Assembly: GCA_031316315.1 (NCBI GenBank)
Contig: JADBEO010000015.1
Location: 1-64,000, forward strand
DNA: 64,000 nt
Direction of reading: 5' to 3'
DNA from: Chelatococcus sambhunathii
GTDB lineage: Bacteria; Pseudomonadota; Alphaproteobacteria; Rhizobiales; Methylopilaceae
In this document: positions 56,543 to 64,000 of the stretch, one piece after another
How the letters are laid out: each line of letters opens with the position of its first letter
Position numbering within the stretch: position 1 is the stretch's first letter
The notes under the pieces: generated by a model
Databases searched by the model: none
Seen by the model: only the letters and a program-made list of their open reading frames with translations
What the model was told of the DNA's origin: nothing
Made by a program: the position numbers and the translations under genes

Positions 56543-57829
56543 ATGACCCTCGCCGCCGAACGCCAGATCGAGGACGTCGCCGCCGTCATGCGCGACGTCG
56601 GCCGCCGCGCGCGCGCCGCCGCGCGCAGGCTGGCGCTCGCGCCGCGCGAGGCCAAGGACACGGCGCTGGTGGAGGCGGCCAAACGCCTGCGCGAGACAGA
56701 AGGCGCGATCCTCGCCGCCAACGCCGCGGACGTCGCCGCCGCCAAGGCCGCCGGCGTCGCGAGCTCCTTCATCGACCGGCTGACGCTGACCCATGCCCGA
56801 CTCGCCTCCGTTGCCGAGGGGCTTGAGACCGTCGCGGACCTCGCCGATCCGGTCGGTGAGACGATCTCGTCCTGGACCCGTCCCAACGGCCTGCGCATCG
56901 AGCGCGTCCGCACCCCGCTCGGCGTCGTTGGCGTGATCTATGAAAGCCGACCGAACGTCACCGCCGACGCCGGCGCGCTCTGTCTCAAGGCCGGCAACGC
57001 CGCCATCCTGCGCGGCGGCACGGACAGCTTCCGGTCCTCCGCCGCGATCCAGGCGGCGCTCGTCCACGGCCTCGCCGAAGCCGGCCTGCCCGAGGACGCG
57101 ATCCAGCTCGTACCGACCCGCGATCGGGCGGCGGTGGGGGCGATGCTCTCGGGCCTCGACGGAAACATCGACGTCATCGTGCCGCGCGGCGGCAAGGGGC
57201 TGGTCGCGCGCGTGCAGGAGGAGGCGCGGGTCCCGGTCTTCGCGCACCTCGAGGGCAACTGCCACGTCTATGTGGCGGCCGGCGCCGATCTCGAAATGGC
57301 GAAGGCCATCGTGCTGAACGCCAAGCTTCGGCGCACGGGCGTCTGCGGAGCCGCCGAGACCCTGCTGGTCGACCGCGCCGTCGCCGCGAGCCATCTCGCG
57401 CCGCTTGTCGCCGCGCTGATCGAGGCGGGCTGCGAGGTGCGCGGCGACGCCGAGACCCGCCTCGTCGACGCGCGTGTTCTGCCCGCCACCGAGGAGGACT
57501 GGCGCACCGAATATCTCGACGCGATCATCGCGGTGCGGGTGGTCGACGGGATCGACGCGGCCATCGACCACATCGAGACCTACGGCTCGCACCACACCGA
57601 CGCGATCGTCACGGACGACGAGCGCCTCGCCCGGAAGTTCCTGGCGGAGGTCGACAGCGCGATCGTCACGCACAACGCCTCGACCCAGTTCGCCGACGGC
57701 GGCGAGTTCGGCTTCGGCGCGGAGATCGGCATCGCGACCGGCCGCATGCACGCCCGCGGACCGGTCGGCGTGGAGCAGTTGACGTCGTTCAACTACCGCG
57801 TCCACGGCACGGGGCAGACCCGGCCTTGA
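56543..57829 (+). CDS. proA: Gamma-glutamyl phosphate reductase
   Basis: 428 residues. Aldehyde-dehydrogenase fold: [31 protein letters not shown], catalytic Cys in [15 protein letters not shown] and [20 protein letters not shown]. Reduces gamma-glutamyl phosphate to glutamate semialdehyde with NADPH, second step of proline synthesis after ProB. Starts at ATG 56543. Confidence 0.96.
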   Translation: MTLAAERQIEDVAAVMRDVGRRARAAARRLALAPREAKDTALVEAAKRLRETEGAILAANAADVAAAKAAGVASSFIDRLTLTHARLASVAEGLETVADLADPVGETISSWTRPNGLRIERVRTPLGVVGVIYESRPNVTADAGALCLKAGNAAILRGGTDSFRSSAAIQAALVHGLAEAGLPEDAIQLVPTRDRAAVGAMLSGLDGNIDVIVPRGGKGLVARVQEEARVPVFAHLEGNCHVYVAAGADLEMAKAIVLNAKLRRTGVCGAAETLLVDRAVAASHLAPLVAALIEAGCEVRGDAETRLVDARVLPATEEDWRTEYLDAIIAVRVVDGIDAAIDHIETYGSHHTDAIVTDDERLARKFLAEVDSAIVTHNASTQFADGGEFGFGAEIGIATGRMHARGPVGVEQLTSFNYRVHGTGQTRP

Positions 57830-57845
57830 ACGGATGGGCCGCGTG

Positions 57846-57955
57846 ATCCCGGACGCGCCCAGCACGGTCCGGGATCGACGTCAGGACATGGCGCAAATCT
57901 CCGCTTGTCCGGAAAACGATCCCGGTTCGGCGCGGCTCCGCCGCTTGGCCGGGAT
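57846..57955. repeat. Pair of palindromic repeats between proA and nadD
   Basis: Hairpin 1 is a perfect 9-bp inverted repeat ATCCCGGAC/GTCCGGGAT (57846-57854, 57867-57875). Hairpin 2 has ATCCCGG/CCGGGAT arms (57919-57925, 57949-57955) with an inner CGGCG/CGCCG stem. Both share the CCCGG core with the element at 23434-23636. The first may also terminate proA; the second includes the likely nadD start codon. Confidence 0.65.
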
Positions 57956-58562
57956 GACGAGCGGTCGCGTCCTCACGCCAAAACTGCCGCCCGCCGCGCC
58001 CGGCATGGCGATCGGGCTCTATGGCGGCTCGTTCAATCCGCCGCACGAGGCGCATCGCAAGGTGGCGCTGACGGCGCTCAAGCGGCTCGGGCTCGACCGG
58101 CTCTGGGTGCTCGTCACCCCCGGAAACCCGCTCAAGGCGCATGGTGGCCTCGCCCCGCTTGAGGAGCGCATCACGGCGGTCCGGGCGCTGATCGACCATC
58201 CGAGGGTCGCGGTCACGGGCGTCGAGCAGGCGATCGGAACCAGCCGCACCTGCGAGGTCCTGGGCTATCTCAGATCCCGCCGTCCCGAGGTCGCCTTCGT
58301 CTGGGTGATGGGCGCCGACAACCTGATCGATCTCCATCGCTGGGGACGCTGGCGGCGCATCGTGGAGCTCGCCCCGGTCGCGGTGATCGACCGGCCCGGC
58401 TCTACCTTCGCGCCGCTTTCGGCCCGCGCGGCGAAGGTCTACGGCCGCTTCAGGGTCGACGAGAGCGATGCGCCCGCGCTCGCCCGTACGCCCGCGCCCG
58501 CCTGGTGCTTCCTGCACGGCCTGCGTTCGAATCTGTCATCGACGGCGCTGCGCGGCGTTTGA
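57954..58562 (+). CDS. nadD: Nicotinate-nucleotide adenylyltransferase
   Basis: 202 residues from ATG 57954. HIGH-type nucleotidyltransferase motif GLYGGSFNPPHEAHRKVAL, PGNPLKAHGGLAPLEER, GADNLIDLHRWGRW and the C-terminal SSTALRG (ISSTxIR motif). Makes deamido-NAD from nicotinate mononucleotide and ATP. An internal ATG at 58005 is possible but would remove family-typical residues. The start sits in the arm of a palindromic repeat with no good ribosome-binding site. Followed by rsfS. Confidence 0.93.
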   Translation: MTSGRVLTPKLPPAAPGMAIGLYGGSFNPPHEAHRKVALTALKRLGLDRLWVLVTPGNPLKAHGGLAPLEERITAVRALIDHPRVAVTGVEQAIGTSRTCEVLGYLRSRRPEVAFVWVMGADNLIDLHRWGRWRRIVELAPVAVIDRPGSTFAPLSARAAKVYGRFRVDESDAPALARTPAPAWCFLHGLRSNLSSTALRGV

Positions 58563-58659
58563 GCGGGTCGCGGGACAAGTTCGCAACAGCGCAGCCTTTT
58601 CCGGTCCGTTACCGCCGCTGTAGTTGAAATGTCGCGTAAGTCGGCCTTAATCTATTATT

Positions 58660-58678
58660 GCCGGAACGGGATTCCGGC
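58660..58678 (+). promoter_or_regulatory. Hairpin in the rsfS leader
   Basis: GCCGGAA (58660-58666) and TTCCGGC (58672-58678) form a perfect 7-bp stem with a 5-base loop, about 20 bases before the GGAAGG ribosome-binding site. Could influence translation or terminate nadD; no T-run follows. Confidence 0.35.
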
Positions 58679-58707
58679 TTGAGGACGGCAGACGGAAGGC
58701 GAAACCC

Positions 58708-59121
58708 CTGTCCACCACAGCGCTGAAGGAGCAGCCGCGCGCGGCCGCTCACATCGGCGCCGGAGCCGCGAATGCGGCGAACCCGGCGCTGCTTCACCTC
58801 ATCCTCGACGTGCTCGACGACAACAAGGCCGAAGACACCGTGGTCATTGACCTGCGCGGCAAATCCGCGTTGGCCGACGACATGGTGATCGCCTCCGGCC
58901 GCGCGACCCGCCATGTCGGCGCGATCGCGGACAAGCTCGTCGAAGAGCTCAAGAACGCCGGCCACGGCAAGGCGAAGGTCGAGGGACTGCCTCACTGCGA
59001 TTGGGTGCTGATTGATTGCGGCGACGTGATCGTTCACCTGTTCCGCCCGGAAGTGCGGGCCTTCTACAATCTCGAGAAGATGTGGTCGGCCGGCCGTCCG
59101 TCGGAGATCGCATACTCCTGA
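58708..59121 (+). CDS. rsfS: Ribosomal silencing factor RsfS
   Basis: 137 residues if started at CTG 58708, 103 if at GTG 58810. The core DDNKAEDTVVIDLRGKSALA, DDMVIASGRATRHVGAIAD, EGLPHCDWVLIDCGDVIVHL is the RsfS/Iojap family, which binds L14 and blocks subunit joining under starvation. Family proteins have the helix LLDLILASLDD before the core, so the GTG start would truncate it. CTG 58708 has a good ribosome-binding site (GGAAGG, 8 bases upstream) and no in-frame ATG/GTG/TTG lies between. Confidence 0.9.
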   Translation: MSTTALKEQPRAAAHIGAGAANAANPALLHLILDVLDDNKAEDTVVIDLRGKSALADDMVIASGRATRHVGAIADKLVEELKNAGHGKAKVEGLPHCDWVLIDCGDVIVHLFRPEVRAFYNLEKMWSAGRPSEIAYS

Positions 59122-59161
59122 CCTCGTCCGGCGTCGCGATCTGCAGCGGCAGAGCCTGACG

Positions 59162-59644
59162 ATGCGTCTGGTCATCGCGGCGGTCGGCCGCCTCAAGGCC
59201 GGCCCCGAGCGCGAGCTTGCGCGCCGCTATTTCGACCGGATCGGCCAGACCGGCCGCGGCGTCGGGCTCGACGCGCCGGAGGTGATCGAGCTCGACGAGA
59301 GCCGGGCGCGCGCGGCCGAGCAGCGAAAGCGCGATGAGGCCGCGGCGCTCAAAGCCGCGCTCGATCCGAAGCTCGCCGTCTTCGCGCTCGACGAGAACGG
59401 CAAACACCTCTCCAGCGAGGCCTTCGCGGCCGATATTGGCCGACGCCGCGACGACGGCGCCGCCGGGCTCGCCTTCGTCATCGGCGGGGCTGACGGGCTG
59501 GCCGAGGAGTTCCTTGCGACGGCCGACCGAAAGATCGCCTTTGGCGCGATGACCTGGCCGCACCAGATCGTCCGCGTTCTGCTGGCGGAGCAGCTGTATC
59601 GCGCCGCGACGATCCTGGCCGGGCACCCCTACCACCGCAGCTGA
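59162..59644 (+). CDS. rlmH: 23S rRNA (pseudouridine1915-N3)-methyltransferase
   Basis: 160 residues, SPOUT fold with C-terminal knot. MRLVIAAVGRLKAGPERELA, SAM-binding FVIGGADGLAEEF and the C-terminal MTWPHQIVRVLLAEQLYRA ... GHPYHR are all characteristic. Starts at ATG 59162. Part of the conserved nadD-rsfS-rlmH-envC-ctpA run. Confidence 0.96.
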   Translation: MRLVIAAVGRLKAGPERELARRYFDRIGQTGRGVGLDAPEVIELDESRARAAEQRKRDEAAALKAALDPKLAVFALDENGKHLSSEAFAADIGRRRDDGAAGLAFVIGGADGLAEEFLATADRKIAFGAMTWPHQIVRVLLAEQLYRAATILAGHPYHRS

Positions 59645-59762
59645 CGGCGCTTTCCGACGGAGACCGGCCTGCTGTCCTTTCGTCCAATTGGAGCGACGTG
59701 CGACTGGAGCATGTAGGTCGCGCGCAACTCAGCGCCACGAAGTACAAATGGGAGGAGTTATA

Positions 59763-60230
59763 ATGAAAAGCGTCGGTCTTTATCTCGTCGCGCCGGCCTT
59801 GCTGGCGACGGTCGCCGCCGCATCGGCCGCCGAAGTCACAGAATCGATCGAGATCAAGGCGGCGCCCGCCAAGGTCTGGGCGGCCTCGGCCGACGACTTC
59901 TGCGGCATCGGCAAGTTCCACCCCGCTGTGGAGAAATGCGAACTGTCAAAGGGAGGAAAGACCCGCACGCTGTCGCTCAAGGGCGGCGGCACGATCGTCG
60001 AGGACCAGACGGCGAACAGCGACGGCTCGAGCTACTCCTACGTGATCGTCGAAAGCCCGCTGCCTGTCGCCGACTACAAGTCGACCTTCACCGTGAAGGG
60101 CTCCGGCGACAGCTCGACCGTGACTTGGACGGGTTCCTTCCAGCCCAAGGGCGCCGATGAGGCTGCGGCCAAGAAGGTGATCCAGGGCATCTATTCGGGC
60201 GGTCTCGCCGCCCTGAAGGCGAAGTTCTAG
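59763..60230 (+). CDS. Secreted SRPBCC (Bet v1/START-like) family protein
   Basis: 155 residues from ATG 59763 (GGAGGAG upstream). Signal peptide MKSVGLYLVAPALLATVAAA cut before AAEVTESIEI. Polyketide_cyc2/SRPBCC pattern: IEIKAAPAKVWAASADDFCG, FHPAVEKCEL, ESPLPVADYKSTF, TVTWTGSFQPKG. Hydrophobic-ligand pocket protein in the periplasm; ligand unknown. It lies between rlmH and envC but seems an addition to the conserved block. Confidence 0.82.
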   Translation: MKSVGLYLVAPALLATVAAASAAEVTESIEIKAAPAKVWAASADDFCGIGKFHPAVEKCELSKGGKTRTLSLKGGGTIVEDQTANSDGSSYSYVIVESPLPVADYKSTFTVKGSGDSSTVTWTGSFQPKGADEAAAKKVIQGIYSGGLAALKAKF

Positions 60231-60249
60231 GGTCGGGTTGGCGGAGGGA

Positions 60250-60280
60250 GGCGGGCTTCGACGGGACGTCGAGGCCCGCC
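60250..60280 (+). terminator. Long hairpin after the SRPBCC gene
   Basis: A 13-bp stem (60250-60262 with 60268-60280; GGCGGGC/GCCCGCC ends and TCGAC/GTCGA inside, one G-T pair) with a 5-base loop, 19 bases after the stop. No T-run follows, so termination is likely but not certain. Confidence 0.5.
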
Positions 60281-60342
60281 GGCCGGCCAACCGGCGACGC
60301 GTGGTTGACGGAAGCTTAACGAGCGTCGACTGAAATCCGCCG

Positions 60343-61656
60343 ATGGCCCGAGCCGCACTCCGCGCGATCCTGCTCGCCGCCGCGCTTCTCGCGGCCGGCG
60401 CCGCGCGCGCCGAGGACCAGGCCGCGCCGCCCGACGCCGCCGCCGAGCAACGCAGGGCGCTGGAGAGCGCGCGGGCGAACCTCGAGGAGACCCAGAAGCG
60501 GCGCGAACAGCTCGCCGCCGAGCTCGAGGCGCTGAAGGGCGAGCGGGCGAAACTGCAATCCGGCCTTGCGAGCGCCGTCGCGTCGATCCGCGAGAAGGAG
60601 CCGGCGATCGACGGTCGCAGCCGCCGCATCGGCGAACTCGCCGAGTCGGAGCGCCAGCTCAAGGCCTCCCTGCTGTCCCGCCGCGAGGTGCTGGCGGAGG
60701 TGATCGCCGCCCTTCAGCGCATGGGCCGCCAGCCGCCGCCCGCGCTGCTGGTGCGTCCGAACGACGCTCTCGAGGCGCTGAGATCCGCGATCCTGCTCGG
60801 CGCGGTCGTGCCGGACATGCGGGCGGAGGCCGAGGCGCTCGGCTCGGACCTGCGCGAGATGGCCCGGCTGAAGGAGATGCTCACGGGCGAGCGCGACGCG
60901 CTGACCCGGGAGGTCGGCGACCTCGCGGCCGAGCGCGAACGTCTCGCGGCGCTGATGGACGAACGCCAGCGGCAGGCGAACGAGAGAGCGGCCGATCTCA
61001 AGGCCGAGTCTGAGCGCTCGATGGAGGTGGCGAAGAGCGTCGGCGATCTGGAGGCCCTGATCGGAAAAATGGAGGCGGATCAGGCTCGCGCCGCCGCCGA
61101 GGCGGCGAAGGCGGCGGCCAAGGCCGAAGCGGACCGGCTCGCCGCCGAGAAATCGGTCGAGCAGCCGAAGCCCGCAAGTCTGGGCGACGCGGCGCGTCTC
61201 AGCCCGGCGATGCCGTTCGAGAAGGCGCGCGGGCTGCTGCCGCTGCCGGTCTCGGGCAAGACCATGCTCGCCTTCGGCCAGACCGACCCCACCGGATCGC
61301 CCGCCAGGGGCGTGTCGATCGCGACCTCTTCGGGCGCTCCGGTGACGGCTCCGAGCGACGGCTGGGTGGTCTATGCGGGACCGTTCAGAACTTACGGCCG
61401 ACTCTTGATCCTCAACGCCGGCGGCGGCTATCATGTTCTTCTTGCGGGAATGGAGCGCATCACGGTCGGCCTCAACCAGTTCGTGCTCGCGGGCGAGCCG
61501 GTGGGGACCATGCGCGGCGCCGCAAGCGGGCCAGGACAGCCGGCGGCGGCGTCATCAGAAAGACCCGTTTTGTATGTCGAGTTCCGCAAGGATCGCGGCT
61601 CGATCGACCCTTCGCCCTGGTGGGCCGGGTCGCCTGGCGAAAAGGTAGGCGGATAA
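60343..61656 (+). CDS. envC: Murein hydrolase activator EnvC-like, degenerate M23 domain
   Basis: 437 residues. Signal peptide (LRAILLAAALLAAGAARA), two long coiled coils (about 35-115 and 165-255), then a LytM/M23 domain (about 300-430). The zinc ligands of active M23 peptidases (HxxxD, HxH) are replaced (GVSIATSS, YHVLLAGM, YVEFRKD), so it should be an amidase activator in cell separation. The stop TAA overlaps the ctpA ATG (TAATG). Confidence 0.9.
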   Translation: MARAALRAILLAAALLAAGAARAEDQAAPPDAAAEQRRALESARANLEETQKRREQLAAELEALKGERAKLQSGLASAVASIREKEPAIDGRSRRIGELAESERQLKASLLSRREVLAEVIAALQRMGRQPPPALLVRPNDALEALRSAILLGAVVPDMRAEAEALGSDLREMARLKEMLTGERDALTREVGDLAAERERLAALMDERQRQANERAADLKAESERSMEVAKSVGDLEALIGKMEADQARAAAEAAKAAAKAEADRLAAEKSVEQPKPASLGDAARLSPAMPFEKARGLLPLPVSGKTMLAFGQTDPTGSPARGVSIATSSGAPVTAPSDGWVVYAGPFRTYGRLLILNAGGGYHVLLAGMERITVGLNQFVLAGEPVGTMRGAASGPGQPAAASSERPVLYVEFRKDRGSIDPSPWWAGSPGEKVGG

Positions 61657-62984
61657 TGCGCAAGGTCTCCCTGGTTCTCTTCGGCGCGGTGCTCGGCGCC
61701 ACGGCGGCCGGCGTCGCGACGAAGCCGCAGGCCTTTTTCGGCACGGTGGCCGAGGCGGCCGGCGCGAGCGACACCTACAAGCAGTTGAACCTGTTCGGGG
61801 ACGTCTTCGAACGCGTGCGCGCCGACTATGTCGAGAAGCCCGAGGACGGCAAGCTGATCGAGGGCGCCATCAGCGGCATGCTCGCGGGCCTCGATCCGCA
61901 TTCGAGCTACATGGACGCCAAGCAGTTCAAGGACATGCGCCAGAGCACCGACGGCGAGTTCGGCGGCCTCGGCATCCGCGTCCAGATGTTCGAGAAGCTG
62001 ATCCGCGTCGAGGGCGCGATCGACGACACGCCGGCCGCACGCGCCGGCATCCGCGCCAAGGACGTCATTACCCAGCTCGACGGCCAGCAGGTCGAGGGCC
62101 TCACCCTCGAGCAGGCGGTCGACAAGATGCGCGGCCCGGTCGGCACGCCCATCACTCTCACCATCCAGCGCGAGGGCGTCGAGAAGCCGGTCGAGGTCAA
62201 GCTCGTCCGCGACAAGATCAAGCTCGATTCGGTGAAGTGGGAGATCGTCAACGACGACATCGGCTACATCCGCATCAGCCAGTTCAACGCCATCACCTTC
62301 GAGCAGATGAACAAGGGCCTCGACCAGATCGAGGACAAGGTGCCGGGCGACAAGCTGAAGGGCTTTATCATCGACCTGCGCAACAATCCGGGCGGCATGC
62401 TGGACCAGGCGATCGCCGTGTCCGACGCCTTCCTGGAGCGCGGCGAGATTGTCACCACCCGTGGGCGCAACCCCGACGAGTCGCAGCGCTACAACGCGCG
62501 GCCGGGCGACCTCGCCAAGGGCAAGCCCGTGATCGTGCTCACCAACGGCGGCTCCGCCTCGGCCTCGGAGATCGTGGCCGGCGCCCTGCAGGACCACAAG
62601 CGCGCCACCGTCCTCGGCACGCGCTCCTTCGGCAAGGGCTCGGTGCAGACCATCATTCCGCTCGGCGGCAACGGCGCGATCCGCCTGACCACCGCGCGCT
62701 ACTACACGCCCTCCGGCAAGTCGATCCAGGCGAAGGGCATCGTGCCCGACATCGAGGTGAAGCAGGAACTGCCCGAGGAGATGAAGGACAAGGACTTCGA
62801 CACCAAGGGCGAGGCGGGCCTCAAGGGCCACCTCAAGAACGGCGACGACGAGGCGTCGGGCTCCTCCGCCTACGTCCCGGCCGAGCGCAAGGACGACAAG
62901 CAACTGAACTACGCGCTCGACCTGCTGCATGGCATCCAGTCCAACGCGGCGTTCCCGCCCTCGGGCAAGACCAGCGCGAACTGA
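61656..62984 (+). CDS. ctpA: C-terminal processing peptidase CtpA (S41 family)
   Basis: 442 residues. N-terminal signal/anchor (VSLVLFGAVLGATAAGVA), PDZ domain (about 85-170, GLGIRVQMFEKLIRV) and S41 protease with the catalytic Ser in NGGSASASEIVAG and Lys in GTRSFGKGSVQTI. RNNPGGMLDQAIAVSD is also a family block. Periplasmic Ser/Lys protease that trims envelope and cell-wall enzymes, often EnvC-linked. Translationally coupled to envC. Confidence 0.95.
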   Translation: MRKVSLVLFGAVLGATAAGVATKPQAFFGTVAEAAGASDTYKQLNLFGDVFERVRADYVEKPEDGKLIEGAISGMLAGLDPHSSYMDAKQFKDMRQSTDGEFGGLGIRVQMFEKLIRVEGAIDDTPAARAGIRAKDVITQLDGQQVEGLTLEQAVDKMRGPVGTPITLTIQREGVEKPVEVKLVRDKIKLDSVKWEIVNDDIGYIRISQFNAITFEQMNKGLDQIEDKVPGDKLKGFIIDLRNNPGGMLDQAIAVSDAFLERGEIVTTRGRNPDESQRYNARPGDLAKGKPVIVLTNGGSASASEIVAGALQDHKRATVLGTRSFGKGSVQTIIPLGGNGAIRLTTARYYTPSGKSIQAKGIVPDIEVKQELPEEMKDKDFDTKGEAGLKGHLKNGDDEASGSSAYVPAERKDDKQLNYALDLLHGIQSNAAFPPSGKTSAN

Positions 62985-63011
62985 CGTCGCGCGAGGCCGT
63001 CGCAAAGTCAG

Positions 63012-63045
63012 AACCCTCCCCGGCCCTCGGGGAGGGTTTTTCTTT
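63012..63045 (+). terminator. Rho-independent terminator of envC-ctpA
   Basis: AACCCTCCCC (63012-63021) and GGGGAGGGTT (63029-63038) form a perfect 10-bp stem with a 7-base loop, followed by TTTTTCTTT. It lies 28 bases after the ctpA stop. Confidence 0.93.
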
Positions 63046-63116
63046 GGGCTTCGCCGATGAGCGCGGCGCTCCCCGCGCGAATCCGTTAAGGTCCGGGCCG
63101 GACTTCGGCGGATTCC

Positions 63117-64000
63117 ATGGCTGACCAGGATCTCGAAAAGCCTCTGCGGACGCGCGAGCCGGCGCGCAAGGTCTCCGGCCGCCTGCTTCCGAACGACGGG
63201 GTCGGGGTCGTGGCGGGCGTCGTCATCGTCCTGCTGCTGATCGTCGCCGGCTGGGCCGTGCTGGTGAGGGACCCGCTCGGCGGCGAGCCGACGGCGACGG
63301 CGACCATCGAGCGGCGCGCGCCGGCGCGGCCGGGCGGCGGCCATGGGGAGGAAAAGGCGGCCGAGGCCAAGGCCGAGACGTCGCGGGACGGCGTTCCGAT
63401 CGTCAATCCCGGGGAACCCGTGCCCAAGGCCGGGCCCGTAATTATCCGCGTGCCGGGCGCGAACGACGGCGGTTCCGGCAAGGCCGCAGGCGCGCCGTCA
63501 GGCGCGCCTGGCGCCGTGCAGACCGCGATGCTCGAGGACAGCAAGTTCGGCCCGCTGCCGAGGATCGCCGCCGACGGCAAGCGCCCGATGGACGCGTACG
63601 CCCGGCCGCAGGCGGCGCCCCGCCAGCCGAGGGTCGCGCTCGTCGTCGCAGGCCTCGGCGTCGGCAAGGAGGCGACCGCCGAGGCGGTCAAGAGCCTGCC
63701 CGGCGAGGTGACGCTGGCCTTTTCGCCCTACGGCTCCGACGTCGCCGAGCAGATCGCCGGCGCCCGCCGCGATGGCCATGAGACGCTGATCCAGGCGCCG
63801 ATGGAGCCTTTCGCCTATCCCTCGAACGATCCCGGCCCGCAGACGCTGCTGACGACCCTGCCCGCCTCCGCCAACCTCGAACGGCTGAGGTGGACCCTCG
63901 GCCGCGCGTCCGGCTATGTCGGCGTCGCGCCGCTCGCGGGCGCGCGCTTCCTGCAGTCCGACGACGCGCTCGCGCCGATCTTCACGGAGCTCGCCCGCCG
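63117..64000 (+). CDS. Divergent polysaccharide deacetylase family protein (partial)
   Basis: Start of the gene; 294 codons are visible before the window ends. Short basic N-terminus, one membrane helix (about 29-50, GVVAGVVIVLLLIVAGWAVL), Ala/Pro/Gly-rich linker to about 175, then the deacetylase-like domain: RVALVVAGLGVGKEATAEAV, SLPGEVTLAFSPYGSDV, DGHETLIQAPMEPFAYPSND and GYVGVAPLAGARFLQSDDAL. This is the YibQ-like group encoded after envC-ctpA in Rhizobiales. The usual motif ends before the window, so catalytic residues cannot be assessed. ATG 63117, MADQDLEKPL. Confidence 0.88.
   Translation, partial: MADQDLEKPLRTREPARKVSGRLLPNDGVGVVAGVVIVLLLIVAGWAVLVRDPLGGEPTATATIERRAPARPGGGHGEEKAAEAKAETSRDGVPIVNPGEPVPKAGPVIIRVPGANDGGSGKAAGAPSGAPGAVQTAMLEDSKFGPLPRIAADGKRPMDAYARPQAAPRQPRVALVVAGLGVGKEATAEAVKSLPGEVTLAFSPYGSDVAEQIAGARRDGHETLIQAPMEPFAYPSNDPGPQTLLTTLPASANLERLRWTLGRASGYVGVAPLAGARFLQSDDALAPIFTELAR

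Overview
The window is high-GC, gene-dense chromosomal DNA from an alphaproteobacterium, most likely of the Hyphomicrobiales (Rhizobiales). The block pckA / chvI-chvG-hprK-EIIA-HPr / ahcY / divL-tsaE-murU-addB and the block obgE-proB-proA-nadD-rsfS-rlmH-envC-ctpA are arrangements characteristic of that order. Genus cannot be fixed from the sequence. I saw no rRNA, tRNA, CRISPR array or complete mobile element.

Layout. 1-7.4 kb: outer-membrane barrel protein, KdsD (LPS Kdo precursor), a MotA/MotB-type stator pair, an NhaD-like antiporter and an aldo/keto reductase divergent from a TetR regulator with a clear palindromic operator. 8.2-15 kb: pckA, a HugZ-like protein, the ChvG-ChvI envelope-stress two-component system and the truncated nitrogen-type PTS (HprK, EIIA, HPr). 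15-23.4 kb: Tim44-like protein, ahcY behind an ArsR/SahR-type palindrome, DivL (tyrosine in place of the phospho-accepting histidine), a TsaE-AmgK fusion and MurU (cell-wall sugar recycling). 23.4-29.3 kb: addB facing imuB-imuA (with a LexA box), while the usual partners addA and dnaE2 are both missing at the junction. 29.3-29.9 kb: DUF6894 protein and a decayed IS1-type transposase fragment.

29.9-39.8 kb: a tightly packed ten-gene operon (NitT/TauT-type ABC importer, two SDR dehydrogenases, creatininase-like amidohydrolase, Rieske oxygenase, two agmatinase-family ureohydrolases, one unknown protein), divergent from a LysR regulator. It looks like an uptake and degradation pathway for a guanidino or related nitrogen compound that I cannot name.

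39.8-48.6 kb: the most unusual region. A small three-helix membrane protein resembling Pycsar effectors (PycTM) precedes a giant FecR-TPR-outer-membrane-barrel protein, then a CHASE2 class III adenylate cyclase whose best start is a CTG overlapping the previous stop. Facing it is a CPA1 Na+/H+ antiporter with a C-terminal cyclic-nucleotide-binding domain. Together these could form an envelope-sensing cAMP circuit ending in membrane effectors.

48.8-64 kb: a PanE-like oxidoreductase, two large secreted proteins of unknown function, then the conserved obgE to ctpA block, interrupted by a secreted-protein gene and a small atypical ORF. The window ends inside a divergent polysaccharide deacetylase gene. 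Short GC-rich palindromic repeats of two families sit in several intergenic gaps.
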